DNA from: Rhodospirillaceae bacterium
GTDB taxonomy: Bacteria > Pseudomonadota > Alphaproteobacteria > Rhodospirillales > Casp-alpha2
Length of the DNA: 55,847 bases
Reading direction: 5' to 3'
Assembly (NCBI GenBank): GCA_002686255.1
Contig: NZAZ01000127.1
Span: forward strand, 1 to 55,847
Shown here: positions 48,106 through 55,847 of the stretch, one piece after another
How positions within the stretch are numbered: position 1 is the stretch's first letter
How the letters are laid out: the number at the start of each line of letters is the position of its first letter
Program-made: the position numbers and the translations under genes
The notes under the pieces: model-generated
What the model saw: only the letters and a program-made list of their open reading frames with translations
Databases searched by the model: none
What the model was told of the DNA's origin: nothing

Positions 48106-48191
48106 GGTGGGCATTGGTGGGCATCGGTCGGCATTCGGTGGACAACCGGTGGACAACCGGTGGACATCGGGTGGACATTGGGTGGTTATCG
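48106..48191. repeat. Tandem repeat of eight 10-11 bp units
   Basis: Units begin GGTGG at 48106, 48116, (GGTCG) 48126, 48137, 48148, 48159, 48170 and 48181. Two central units are identical (GGTGGACAACC). Read on the minus strand they give a row of TTGTCCACC and ATGTCCACC, which resemble the DnaA box TTATCCACA at 6-7 of 9 positions. It follows the SH3 gene by 32 bases. It is not CRISPR: there are no spacers. Confidence 0.75.
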
Positions 48192-48586
48192 GGGGGCCGG
48201 GGGGGTCGGTGTCCGGGCCGGTGATTTCAAAGGATTTGGGCATATTTCAGCGGACCCCTGAGCAATCGGGGGTGAGCCGATTTTCACATATTCACGATGT
48301 CAAAGAGCGCCCCCCGGCAGCGCCGAGAGGAAAGAACAAATACAGAACATTAAGCGCCTTTTGTTAAGAATGGGGGAGGCCGGGGGGAGTATAACGGCAC
48401 ATCGGCCGCGCCCGCCGGGGGGGCCGTTATGTGCCAGGAGCGGACTTCGTGGGGACGGGCGCCGATGGTCGGCTTTTGACCGAAGGCGACGCGATGGCCT
48501 TTCCTTCGGCACCGAGTCTAAGCAAGAGTTGGTATTTCGTGGGAGTGGGTTAAGCGCTCGATGGCCCCACCCGGGAAAGGATGCTG
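48192..48586. other. Non-coding region with a switching hairpin
   Basis: No supported gene. Perfect arms ATAACGGC (48391-48398) and GCCGTTAT (48423-48430) overlap a second pair GGCACAT (48396-48402) and ATGTGCC (48429-48435), so two alternative stems share sequence. The G-rich runs around 48190-48210 and 48372-48388 are notable. It probably contains the promoter of the hydrolase gene. Confidence 0.5.
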
Positions 48587-49531
48587 ATGAAACTGAAAGC
48601 CATTCCCTTGGCGACGGCCCTGCTAGGTGTCGCTGCAGTCGTTGGAGGGTGGTTGATCTGGTACATGTTGATCGACCCTCTTAGCCTCCTGCCGGAGCCC
48701 CACCGGGCAATCATTGCAACCGACGCCCCATCACCACGGGCACCCGACTTTCCTGGCCGCCGAGTGAAAAACATCCGATTTGACGCAGGCATGGCTGGCG
48801 ACATCCGAATATCTGTAAGTCTGCCAAAAGAATTGTCGGGAAAACAATTGCCGGTTTTCGTTCTATTAGGGGGACTGCGGACCGGCCGCGCCAACGTCTT
48901 CTATATCGACACCCCTGGTGATAATGCGTTGCTTGGTTTCGAGTATCCTCTACCAAAGAAGATCGAAGATGGTTGGACAACCGTTCATCAGCTCCGAAAC
49001 TTGCGCCACCAAGCCCTCTTGACACCAGCGCAGATCGTTTCGGTGCTTTACTGGCTGCGGAAACAGCCCTGGGTGGACACGAACCGGATAAGTCTTGTTG
49101 GTGTCAGCCTAGGCGCGCTTTACCTGCCGGCAGTTCAAAATTTGGCTCAACATTACGAAGTGGGTGTTCGTCACCTCGTCATTGCATACGGCGGCGCTGG
49201 CATTAGCGACCTTGTGGCCGACCGACTTCGGTTTGGTCCGGCGTGGGTCCGTGAAATGATCGGTGCGGTCGCTGAGTTCGCCTTGCGACCTGTCGAGCCC
49301 TCGCTACATTTGCCATCACTGAGCGGTGATATTCTCCTGATTAATTCGGTGGGTCCAGACAAATTCATGCCTGCAAGCTCGGTTCAAGAGCTGCATCGCC
49401 TGACACCCGAACCCAAGACCATGGTGTCGTTGAAGGGCGGTCACATTGACCAGGGGGGCTCAAGGCTTGTCAAACATCTCGTCGATGTTGCCAGCGAGTG
49501 GTTGAGGGAGAGGAATGCGATGAATCGATAA
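48587..49531 (+). CDS. Alpha/beta hydrolase-fold protein, possibly acquired
   Basis: 314 residues from the ATG at 48587, favoured over 48581 because AAAGG is then 6 bases upstream. A membrane anchor or signal covers 8-25. The nucleophile elbow is GVSLGALYLP (GxSxG) near 173, an acid is likely in DKFMPASSVQE near 260, and His in LKGGHIDQGG near 287. VFVLLGGLRTGRANVF carries the oxyanion region. The substrate is unknown. Sampled GC is near 52%, below neighbours, and the codon choice (more A/T third positions) suggests transfer. Confidence 0.75.
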   Translation: MKLKAIPLATALLGVAAVVGGWLIWYMLIDPLSLLPEPHRAIIATDAPSPRAPDFPGRRVKNIRFDAGMAGDIRISVSLPKELSGKQLPVFVLLGGLRTGRANVFYIDTPGDNALLGFEYPLPKKIEDGWTTVHQLRNLRHQALLTPAQIVSVLYWLRKQPWVDTNRISLVGVSLGALYLPAVQNLAQHYEVGVRHLVIAYGGAGISDLVADRLRFGPAWVREMIGAVAEFALRPVEPSLHLPSLSGDILLINSVGPDKFMPASSVQELHRLTPEPKTMVSLKGGHIDQGGSRLVKHLVDVASEWLRERNAMNR

Positions 49532-49609
49532 TCGCCTTACGGGCTTCCCGCCATGGTGAAATCACCTTTCCTGCCGTTCAACCATGTTCGTTGTTTCCAC
49601 GCCCGCGCC

Positions 49610-50212
49610 TTAATCGAAATCCCCGGCCAGGGCCTGGCGGACGGCCTCGGGCAGCACCGCCATATGGCTGTATTTCCCGTGGCCGACGGCGAGGGTGACC
49701 CGAGTATCGGGGGCCCGGAACTTTTCCACCTGGGCGTCGGTGAACTGGAAGTGCAGGAACTGGATCGACGACGCCTTGCCGTCGGCGGTGGTTCTGTCGA
49801 TGTCTTGTTCCGGTATGGCGGTGACGGTTTCGCCGCCGAAGGTTAACGTCACCGTTTCCTCGACGCCGCCGAGGCCGGCCAGGAATTCGGCCCGGCGGCC
49901 CGGTTCGTCGATTTCGAACATCAACGTCGCCACCAGCTCGCGGCCGCCCGGGATCAGCGGGTTGTAGGCGCGAAGCTCGTCCTCGATCTGGTCTTCGCCG
50001 CCCTTTTCGATGTACAGCATCTCGTGCACCTGGTGGAACATGGTGTCATAGGATTCGAAATAGAAGGTCGCGTCGGGGCCGACGGAAACGCGGCGGTGTT
50101 TCTTCAATTCCGCGACGGCGCGCTTCCTTTCGTCGCGGACGGCGACGTAGTCCTCCATGCCTAAGATGTCGGCGCGGGTGATTTCGTGCCGGGGGGACAT
50201 AGGGGGGGTCAT
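49610..50212 (-). CDS. DUF3501 family protein
   Basis: 200 residues from the ATG at 50212, preceded by an AGGAG ribosome site six bases upstream. The conserved start ITRADILGMEDYVAVRDERKRAVAELKKHRRVSVGP and YDTMFHQVHEMLYIEKG match the DUF3501 family, here given as separate blocks. No enzymatic motif is recognisable. DUF3501 genes usually accompany the rubrerythrin and heterodisulfide-reductase-like genes found upstream here, so it probably serves the same redox function. It is the last gene of that group. Confidence 0.82.
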   Translation of the reverse strand: MTPPMSPRHEITRADILGMEDYVAVRDERKRAVAELKKHRRVSVGPDATFYFESYDTMFHQVHEMLYIEKGGEDQIEDELRAYNPLIPGGRELVATLMFEIDEPGRRAEFLAGLGGVEETVTLTFGGETVTAIPEQDIDRTTADGKASSIQFLHFQFTDAQVEKFRAPDTRVTLAVGHGKYSHMAVLPEAVRQALAGDFD

Positions 50213-50232
50213 CGGGAACTCCTGGGTCCTTT

Positions 50233-51576
50233 TTACAGCCCGTAGGCTTTGGCGATCAGTTCGATGGGGTGCTGGGCGGCGCTTACATTCGCGGTGACGA
50301 AGTCCTCGTCCAGGCGCTCGACCCCTTGCAGGATATGGTCGCGGGCCAGCGGGCATTCGGACACCACGTGCCCGGGGTTCCGTTTGGCGACGTCGCGGGC
50401 CACCGGCTTGCCGACCTTGAGGCCGACCTCGAAATTGTCCTTCATCACCCCCCACGAACCGCCGTGGCCAGAGCAGCGCTCGATCACCGAAATCTCCGTA
50501 TCCGGCACCAGGCGCAGCATCTCGGCCGCCTTCCGGCCCATGTTCTGGGCCCGGGCGTGGCACGCGATGTGAACGGTAACGCCGCCTTCAAGCGCGTTCA
50601 AACCCTCGGCCAGGCCTTCGTTCCTGGAAATATCTATCAGGTATTCGCTGATGTCGGCGGTCGCTTTGCTCAACCGTTCGACGGCTTCGTCACCGGGCAC
50701 GATCAGGGGCCACTCGAATTTCAGCATCAACGCGCACGACGGCACCAGGGCGATGACGTCGTAGCCGTTGTCGATCCAAACGCCCAAATCCCGGGCCGTT
50801 TTCTTGGCGCTGTCGGCGACCGCCCCGATGTCGCCGTGTTCCAGTTGCGGCATGCCGCAGCACCGGGGATGGACGATTTGCGTCTCGACGCCGTTCCTGG
50901 CCAGCACCTTGAGCGCGGCGGTGCCGATGGCGGGGTTGTTGTAGTTGCCGAAACACGTGGCGTAGAGGACCGCCTTGCGGCCGAAGGCCGGCGCGTCGGG
51001 GTTGACTTGTGGCTTCGCGCTTGCCGCTTTGTCGGTCAGGGGCTGGTTGGCGAATTCCGGCAGCTTGGCGTCGCGGTGGATGCCGGCGGCGGCCTGCATA
51101 ACCGGGCGGGTGATTTTGTTTGAACACTGACACGCCCAGTTGGCGGCGCCGGAGACCGAACAGCCGATCTTGCCGTTGCGGTCGGTTCGGGTCATCTGTT
51201 TCCCGGCCCAGGAGACTTGGCCGTTTTTATGTTCCTGGGCGCGGGCGCGCAGCATCAGGTGCGGGAAGTCGAGATCGAATTCATGCGGCGGCACGTAGGG
51301 GCATTTGGTCATGAAGCACATGTCGCACAACGTGCAGGCGTCGATCACCGGCTTGAAATCGCCGCTGTCGACGGTGTCCAGCTCGCCGGATTTTGAATCG
51401 TCGATGAGGTCGAAAAGGCGCGGGAAGCTGTCGCACAGATTGAAGCACCGCCGGCAGCCGTGACAGATGTCGAAGACGCGGCGCAGTTCCTCATCCAGCT
51501 TTGCGGAGTCGTAAAAATCCGCCTGCCGCCAGGGGATGGGGTGGCGCGTGGGGGCTTCTAGGCTGCCTTCGCTCAT
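50233..51576 (-). CDS. Heterodisulfide-reductase-related Fe-S protein (GlpC/HdrD-like)
   Basis: 447 residues. Two 4Fe-4S ferredoxin sites: CHGCRRCFNLC (Cys 38, 41, 44, 48) and CTLCDMCFMTKCP (Cys 81, 84, 87, 92). Two CCG-type domains follow: ATCFGNYNN with PRCCGMPQLEHGD, and HIACHARAQNMG with ERCSGHGGSWG. This layout is that of GlpC and HdrD electron-transfer subunits. No flavin partner is adjacent, so it likely passes electrons to another protein, perhaps rubrerythrin. It lies 87 bases downstream of rubrerythrin and 20 bases upstream of DUF3501. Confidence 0.88.
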   Translation of the reverse strand: MSEGSLEAPTRHPIPWRQADFYDSAKLDEELRRVFDICHGCRRCFNLCDSFPRLFDLIDDSKSGELDTVDSGDFKPVIDACTLCDMCFMTKCPYVPPHEFDLDFPHLMLRARAQEHKNGQVSWAGKQMTRTDRNGKIGCSVSGAANWACQCSNKITRPVMQAAAGIHRDAKLPEFANQPLTDKAASAKPQVNPDAPAFGRKAVLYATCFGNYNNPAIGTAALKVLARNGVETQIVHPRCCGMPQLEHGDIGAVADSAKKTARDLGVWIDNGYDVIALVPSCALMLKFEWPLIVPGDEAVERLSKATADISEYLIDISRNEGLAEGLNALEGGVTVHIACHARAQNMGRKAAEMLRLVPDTEISVIERCSGHGGSWGVMKDNFEVGLKVGKPVARDVAKRNPGHVVSECPLARDHILQGVERLDEDFVTANVSAAQHPIELIAKAYGL

Positions 51577-51663
51577 GATCGCAAAACCAATTTAAATAAT
51601 TAAAAAAAACAGGGGGAGCCGGTGACGGCCCCCCCATAATAATTCTGAACCGAAGGGGCGTTA

Positions 51664-52080
<417 letters not shown>

Positions 52081-52164
52081 GGCTTGCTCCCTAGTGGATA
52101 AATTGACAAACGATCACAGGCCGCAGCAGGGCACAGACCCCTGCAAGCGGCGCGGAAGTAATAT

Positions 52165-52222
52165 GACCATAAGATAGGGATGAGTCAACTATTTTTTATT
52201 GACTCTAAACTATCTTATAGTC
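52165..52222 (-). promoter_or_regulatory. Large palindrome on the rubrerythrin promoter
   Basis: 24-base arms at 52165-52188 and 52199-52222 match at 19 of 24 positions, with a 10-base AT centre. The right arm contains the perfect palindrome ACTATCTTATAGT. On the minus strand TTGACT (52183-52188) and CATATT (52160-52165) are 17 bases apart, a likely promoter for rubrerythrin inside the palindrome. It does not match the classical Irr box (TTTAGAA-N3-TTCTAAA). Confidence 0.6.
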
Positions 52223-52241
52223 AATTGTTATTAAAAAATAT

Positions 52242-52667
52242 TTATTCGTTATCCACGCGGACGACGACATCGACCCGTTTCACCGCCATCCCCGGGGGCG
52301 GGGCCGGCAGCCCGGCCACCACGACCTGGTCGCCGGGGATGTCCTTGAGCTCGCCGGAGCCTTCGAAGAAGAAGTGGTAGTGGTCGGTTATATTGGTGTC
52401 GAAGTACGAGCGTTGGGAATCGACGATGATCTCCCGCAGCAGCCCGGCGGCGGTAAACTGATGCAGCGTATTGTAGACGGTGGCCAGCGACACTCGCATG
52501 GAGGCGGCCTGGGTCTCGGCGTGAAGGATTTCCGCCGTCACGTGCCGGTCGGGGCCTTCGAACAGCAGCTTCGCCAGGGCCAGGCGCTGGCGCGTCGGAC
52601 GCAGGCCGACGGCCCGCAGGCGGCCCAGCACCTGTGTATAGGGTCTTTGGATTCCGGTTTTCGTCAT
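52242..52667 (-). CDS. irr: Fur-family regulator of Irr type
   Basis: 141 residues from the ATG at 52667; in-frame ATGs at 52673 and 52688 are also possible. N-terminal winged helix with LRPTRQRLALAKLLFEG and VSLATVYNTLHQFTAAGLL. The metal/haem region reads DTNITDHYHFFFEGSGELKDIP, like the DHHHFF of Irr. The protein has no Cys at all, so the zinc site of classical Fur or PerR is absent. Irr senses iron through haem in alphaproteobacteria. It sits between fabI and rubrerythrin. The 15-base AT-rich segment at its start is duplicated. Confidence 0.82.
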   Translation of the reverse strand: MTKTGIQRPYTQVLGRLRAVGLRPTRQRLALAKLLFEGPDRHVTAEILHAETQAASMRVSLATVYNTLHQFTAAGLLREIIVDSQRSYFDTNITDHYHFFFEGSGELKDIPGDQVVVAGLPAPPPGMAVKRVDVVVRVDNE

Positions 52668-52822
52668 TTCCATTTTCTTAATTTCCATTTTCTTAACATG
52701 GCCATTCAAAAGGGAGTTGCCAATCAAGGAAATCTATTCCTTATCCGTCAGGATCATAAACATATAATTTGAATAACACCAAACTATATTAAGGGCGCCG
52801 TAAAGCCATAACTTTTTTAAGG

Positions 52823-52844
52823 AAAATCGAGGCCCCCCGGCCTC
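52823..52844 (-). terminator. Terminator downstream of fabI
   Basis: On the minus strand GAGGCC, loop GGGG, GGCCTC, then GATTTTCC. It lies 10 bases after the fabI stop and separates the fab operon from the irr gene. Confidence 0.6.
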
Positions 52845-52854
52845 TTGCCAGGGA

Positions 52855-53682
52855 TCAGGGGGCCGGCATGCCGATGATGTTATATCCGGAATCGACGTGG
52901 TGAATTTCGCCGGTGACGCCTCGCGACAGATCCGACAGCAGGTAAAGCGCGGCGCCCCCGATGTCATCCAGTTGCACGCTGCGTCCCAGGGGCGAGTGTT
53001 CCTCGCTCCATTTGTAGATGTGCCGGGCGCCGGCGATGGCGCTGCCGGCGAGCGTCTTCATCGGCCCGGCGGAGATGGCGTTGACGCGGATATTCCGCGG
53101 CCCCAGGTCGACGGCCAGGTACCTGATGCTGGCTTCCAGCGCCGCCTTGGCCACGCCCATGACGTTGTAGTTGGGCATCACCCGCTGGGCGCCGGAAAAC
53201 GTCAGCGACAGCAGACAGCCGCCGCCGGTCATCAACGGCTGGGCGCGGCGCGCCAGGGCGGTAAACGAATAGCACGATACATCGAGGGTGCGCTTGAAGT
53301 TCTCCCTGGTCGTGTCCAGGTATTGGCCCTTGAGCTCTTCCTTGTCGGAGAACGCGATCGCATGGACGACGAAATCGAGGCCGCCCCAATCCTTCTCCAG
53401 GGCGCCGAAGACAGCATCCATGCTGCTTTCGTCCTCGACGTCGCAGGGCAGCACGATGGTCGAGCCGACACTTTCGGCCAGCGGCCGCACCCGTTTGCCG
53501 AACGCGTCGCCCTGATAGGTAAAGGCCATTTCGGCGCCGTGCCGGTTGAGGATGTTGGCGATCCCCCAGGCGATGGAACGGTCGTTGGCGACGCCCATGA
53601 TCAGGCCCTTCTTGCCGGCCATGAGCGCGCCCGCGGCCGCCAGCTTGATGTCGCCGGGTTGGATTTTATGGGAACCCGGCAC
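52855..53682 (-). CDS. fabI: Enoyl-[acyl-carrier-protein] reductase FabI
   Basis: 275 residues from a GTG; the conserved part begins MAGKKGLIMGVANDRSIAWGIA at residue 21, so a start at 53622 is possible. The NADH loop GVANDRSIAWGIA, SLTFSGAQRVMPNYNVMGVAKAALEASIRYLA (Tyr-x6-Lys, split as family blocks) and the C-terminal HHVDSGYNIIGM are FabI signatures. It reduces enoyl-ACP, the last step of each elongation cycle and the triclosan target in other bacteria. It is 3 bases after fabB. Confidence 0.94.
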   Translation of the reverse strand: MPGSHKIQPGDIKLAAAGALMAGKKGLIMGVANDRSIAWGIANILNRHGAEMAFTYQGDAFGKRVRPLAESVGSTIVLPCDVEDESSMDAVFGALEKDWGGLDFVVHAIAFSDKEELKGQYLDTTRENFKRTLDVSCYSFTALARRAQPLMTGGGCLLSLTFSGAQRVMPNYNVMGVAKAALEASIRYLAVDLGPRNIRVNAISAGPMKTLAGSAIAGARHIYKWSEEHSPLGRSVQLDDIGGAALYLLSDLSRGVTGEIHHVDSGYNIIGMPAP

Positions 53683-53685
53683 CGG

Positions 53686-54927
53686 TCAGCCTTCTATTCG
53701 CTTGAACGCCAGGGTCGCGTTGGTGCCGCCGAAGCCGAAACTGTTGGACAGCACCGTGTTCAGTCGCACGCCGTCCTGGCGCTCGAGCACCAGGGGCATG
53801 TCGCCGACCGCCGGATCGGGTTCCTCGACGTTGGCGGACGCGCAGATGAAGTCGTTTTCCATCATCAACAGGCAGTAAATCGATTCCTGGACCCCGGTAG
53901 CGCCCTGGGAATGCCCGGTCAGCGACTTGGTCGAGCTGAAGGGCGGAATCCGGTCGCGGTCCTTGAACGTCTCCTGGATCGCCTCCAGCTCCTTGAGGTC
54001 GCCGATGGGGGTGGAAGTGCCGTGGGTGTTGATGTAATCCACCGGCATGTCCAGGTCCGCCATGGCCGCCCGCATGCAGCGGACGGCGCCTTCGCCGGAC
54101 GGCTGCACCATGTCGTGGCCGTCCGACGTGGCGCCGTATCCGGCCAGTTCGGCGTAGATCTTGGCGCCCCGGGCCTTGGCGTGTTGCAGTTCCTCCAACA
54201 CCACGACGCCGCCGCCGCCGGCGATGACGAATCCGTCGCGGTTGGCGTCAAAGGCGCGGGACGCCTTTTCAGGGGTGTCGTTGTAGCCGGAACTGAGGGC
54301 CGGCATGGCGTCGAACAGCACCGACAGGCTCCAATGCAGTTCCTCGCCGCCGCCGGCGAAAACGATGTCGTTCTTGCCCCATTGGATGAGCTCGGCGCCG
54401 TTGCCGACGCAGTGGGCGCTGGTCGAACACGCGGAGCTGATGGAATAGCTGAGCCCCTTGATCTTGAAGGGGGTGGCGAGGGTCGCTGAATTGGTCGACG
54501 ACATGGTCCTGGGCACCATAAAGGGGCCGACCTTCTTCGGGTTGCCTTTGCGCGCGATGTCGGCAGCCTTGACCTGGTTGCTGGTCGACGGACCGCCGGA
54601 GCCCATGATCAGCGCCGTGCGCTGGCTAGAGACCTCGTTCTCGGTCAGGCCCGAATCGGCAATGGCCTGTTCCATGGCGATGTAGTTGTAGGCCGCCCCG
54701 TCGCCCATGAAGCGGCGCCAGCGGCGGTCGACGGCGGCGTTGATGTCGATGGTCGGTTTCCCGTGGACATGGCTGCGGAAGCCCATGTCGCGGTATTCCT
54801 CGGAAAAGGTTATGCCCGAGCGGCCCTCGCGGAGAGACTTCAGGACCTCGTCCTTGTCGTTGCCGATGCTGGAGACGATACCGATGCCGGTAACGGCGAC
54901 GCGTCTTTTCGGGGTATCGCCCGCCAT
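53686..54927 (-). CDS. fabB: 3-oxoacyl-[acyl-carrier-protein] synthase I
   Basis: 413 residues. Active-site Cys in [12 protein letters not shown] near 164, His in [11 protein letters not shown] near 300 and His in [11 protein letters not shown] near 336. It elongates acyl-ACP, with FabB needed for unsaturated fatty acids. Adjacency to fabA (2 bases apart) marks it as FabB rather than FabF. Confidence 0.94.
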   Translation of the reverse strand: MAGDTPKRRVAVTGIGIVSSIGNDKDEVLKSLREGRSGITFSEEYRDMGFRSHVHGKPTIDINAAVDRRWRRFMGDGAAYNYIAMEQAIADSGLTENEVSSQRTALIMGSGGPSTSNQVKAADIARKGNPKKVGPFMVPRTMSSTNSATLATPFKIKGLSYSISSACSTSAHCVGNGAELIQWGKNDIVFAGGGEELHWSLSVLFDAMPALSSGYNDTPEKASRAFDANRDGFVIAGGGGVVVLEELQHAKARGAKIYAELAGYGATSDGHDMVQPSGEGAVRCMRAAMADLDMPVDYINTHGTSTPIGDLKELEAIQETFKDRDRIPPFSSTKSLTGHSQGATGVQESIYCLLMMENDFICASANVEEPDPAVGDMPLVLERQDGVRLNTVLSNSFGFGGTNATLAFKRIEG

Positions 54928-54929
54928 CG

Positions 54930-55454
54930 TCAGCTTTCGGCCGTGGTTTCACCGGGGGTGAACAAGGCCACCTTCAGGCCCTCGGCGGCATAGGCGGTGA
55001 CGCCGTCGACCTTCATGATGCCGTCGGCGATGCCCAAGGTGATCCCCCGGTTCATGACCCGCTTGATGTCAATGAAATACGAGATCAGTTTGGCGCTCGG
55101 GCTTACCTGTTCGGTGAATTTCACCGACCCCACGCCGAGCGCCCGCCCGGCGCCGGAGGCGCCCAGCCAGCCGAGGAAAAACCCGACCATCTGCCAAAGC
55201 GCATCTAGCCCCAGGCATCCGGGCATGACGGGATCGTTTTCGAAGTGGCACTGGAAAAACCACAGGTCCGGCTTGACGTCCAGTTCGGCGATGATCTGGC
55301 CGTGGCCGTGCTTGCCGCCGTCGTCGGTGATGCTGACGATGCGGTCGAACATCAGCATCGGCGGTAGCGGCAACTGGGCGTTACCGGCCCCGAACAATTC
55401 GCCATGCCCGCAAGCCAGCAAATCCTCGTAGGAATAACTGTTCTTTTTCTTCAA
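54930..55454 (-). CDS. fabA: 3-hydroxydecanoyl-[acyl-carrier-protein] dehydratase/isomerase
   Basis: 174 residues from a TTG at 55454, giving the normal FabA length (about 171). An upstream ATG gives 39 unconserved residues. The catalytic His is in [24 protein letters not shown] and the Asp in the same block. [24 protein letters not shown] follows. It introduces the cis double bond. The AAGGAG ribosome site is 13 bases upstream of the TTG, long but the only one nearby. It heads the fabA-fabB-fabI operon. Confidence 0.92.
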   Translation of the reverse strand: MKKKNSYSYEDLLACGHGELFGAGNAQLPLPPMLMFDRIVSITDDGGKHGHGQIIAELDVKPDLWFFQCHFENDPVMPGCLGLDALWQMVGFFLGWLGASGAGRALGVGSVKFTEQVSPSAKLISYFIDIKRVMNRGITLGIADGIMKVDGVTAYAAEGLKVALFTPGETTAES

Positions 55455-55587
55455 GGGCTTATCACCGCTCCTTGGTGTTATTGACCTTTTTCGCCAACGT
55501 TCCCCCGTCGGCGCACGAATATTTTTCGCCGCAAGCGCATCTCGCGGCCGATGGCGAATTATATATCCCACAAAGGGGGCCGGGTAT

Positions 55588-55620
55588 AAAAAAAAAGGCG
55601 GCCCCGAGGACCGCCTTTTC
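55588..55620. terminator. Bidirectional-looking terminator upstream of fabA
   Basis: Arms AAGGCGG (55595-55601) and CCGCCTT (55611-55617). Nine A residues precede it on plus (T9 after it on minus), so it best terminates a minus-strand transcript arriving from beyond the window. It is a candidate end for an upstream gene before the fabA promoter. Confidence 0.7.
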
Positions 55621-55682
55621 CTGAATTTACCGGCCCGGCGGGGCTAGAGCACTTTCCACCCAGATTGAATCGCTCTGACAGA

Positions 55683-55769
55683 GCCATTTCGGGCCGAGGC
55701 GGCGTCAAGCCCCTTGACCGTAGTCCCACTACGCTCGGCGGCGCTTTCCCGGCCTCGGCCCGAAATGGC
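55683..55769. repeat. Cloverleaf-like inverted repeat
   Basis: Outer stem of 18 perfect bp: GCCATTTCGGGCCGAGGC (55683-55700) pairs with 55752-55769. Inside are two more perfect hairpins: GTCAAG/CTTGAC (55704-55709/55713-55718) and CGTAG/CTACG (55719-55723/55729-55733). A further short stem CCCCCGG/CCGGGGG follows at 55822-55840. No coding sequence is supported between 55644 and the window end. It may be a REP-like element or a structured RNA. Confidence 0.65.
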
Positions 55770-55847
55770 CTGTCGCCTTAGGCATGCCAGTCGGCGGGCG
55801 TCCGCTGCGTTGTCCCGCTCGCCCCCGGGGTTTCCGGGGGACACCCC

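Noticed and set aside
48106..48191. CRISPR array
   Set aside because: Units are 10-11 bp with no spacers and no cas genes nearby.
55644..55844. Small protein at the window end
   Set aside because: Its frame lies across the cloverleaf repeat and has no ribosome site or homology.

Overview
The window looks like a high-GC alphaproteobacterial chromosome, most likely of Rhodospirillales type. This is inferred from gene content and order: fabA-fabB-fabI beside an Irr-type Fur regulator, dnaA beside rpsT, mutM, ubiE-ubiB-coaBC-dut, and a large aerobic-type cobalamin locus with cobN. No 16S rRNA or other decisive taxonomic marker is present. Nearly all sequence is coding. The exceptions are a few AT-rich or repeat-bearing gaps.

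Region 1 (130-18705) is a cobalamin (vitamin B12) locus. A tightly overlapping minus-strand operon runs cbiX, cobH, cobL, cobI, cbiG-cobJ, cobM. A second minus-strand set runs cobS, a histidine phosphatase (cobC-like), cobU, cobN, then (after an inserted mazEF pair and repeat DNA) cobO, a SYLF lipoprotein and cobQ. cobD and cobT are on the plus strand. Together they cover corrin-ring methylation, cobalt insertion, adenosylation, amidation and lower-loop assembly. cobA, cobG/cobZ, cobF, cobK, cobB and the chelatase partners cobS/cobT are not in the window. The set mixes 'aerobic' (CobN) and 'anaerobic' (CbiX, CbiG) signatures. CobM carries a fused SnoaL/NTF2-like domain.

Region 2 (18717-26441) holds two tandem paralogues with degenerate EAL-like domains, a small non-autonomous transposable element flanked by TA, a PPP-type phosphatase, and an envelope sugar group: UDP-glucuronate decarboxylase, gmhA, hldE and a membrane methyltransferase.

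Region 3 (26445-37444, minus strand) is the replication block: rpsT, dnaA, dnaN, recF, gyrB, then a class A penicillin-binding protein. dnaA is separated from dnaN by a terminator and a new promoter. The 740-base gap upstream of dnaA contains a tract that is about 13% GC and is an origin candidate. A small secreted protein and mutM sit upstream of rpsT.

Region 4 (37581-47362) holds ubiE, ubiB, coaBC, dut, an Rrf2 regulator, cysK and moeB on plus, then pabB/pabC and a D-2-hydroxyacid dehydrogenase on minus. Region 5 (47564-49531) has an SH3 protein, a tandem repeat with 10-11 base units, and a lower-GC alpha/beta hydrolase that may be acquired.

Region 6 (49610-55454, minus) is fabA-fabB-fabI, then an Irr-like regulator, rubrerythrin, a heterodisulfide-reductase-like Fe-S protein and DUF3501. 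A 58-base imperfect palindrome lies on the likely rubrerythrin promoter. The window ends in non-coding DNA with a terminator and a striking cloverleaf-like inverted repeat.
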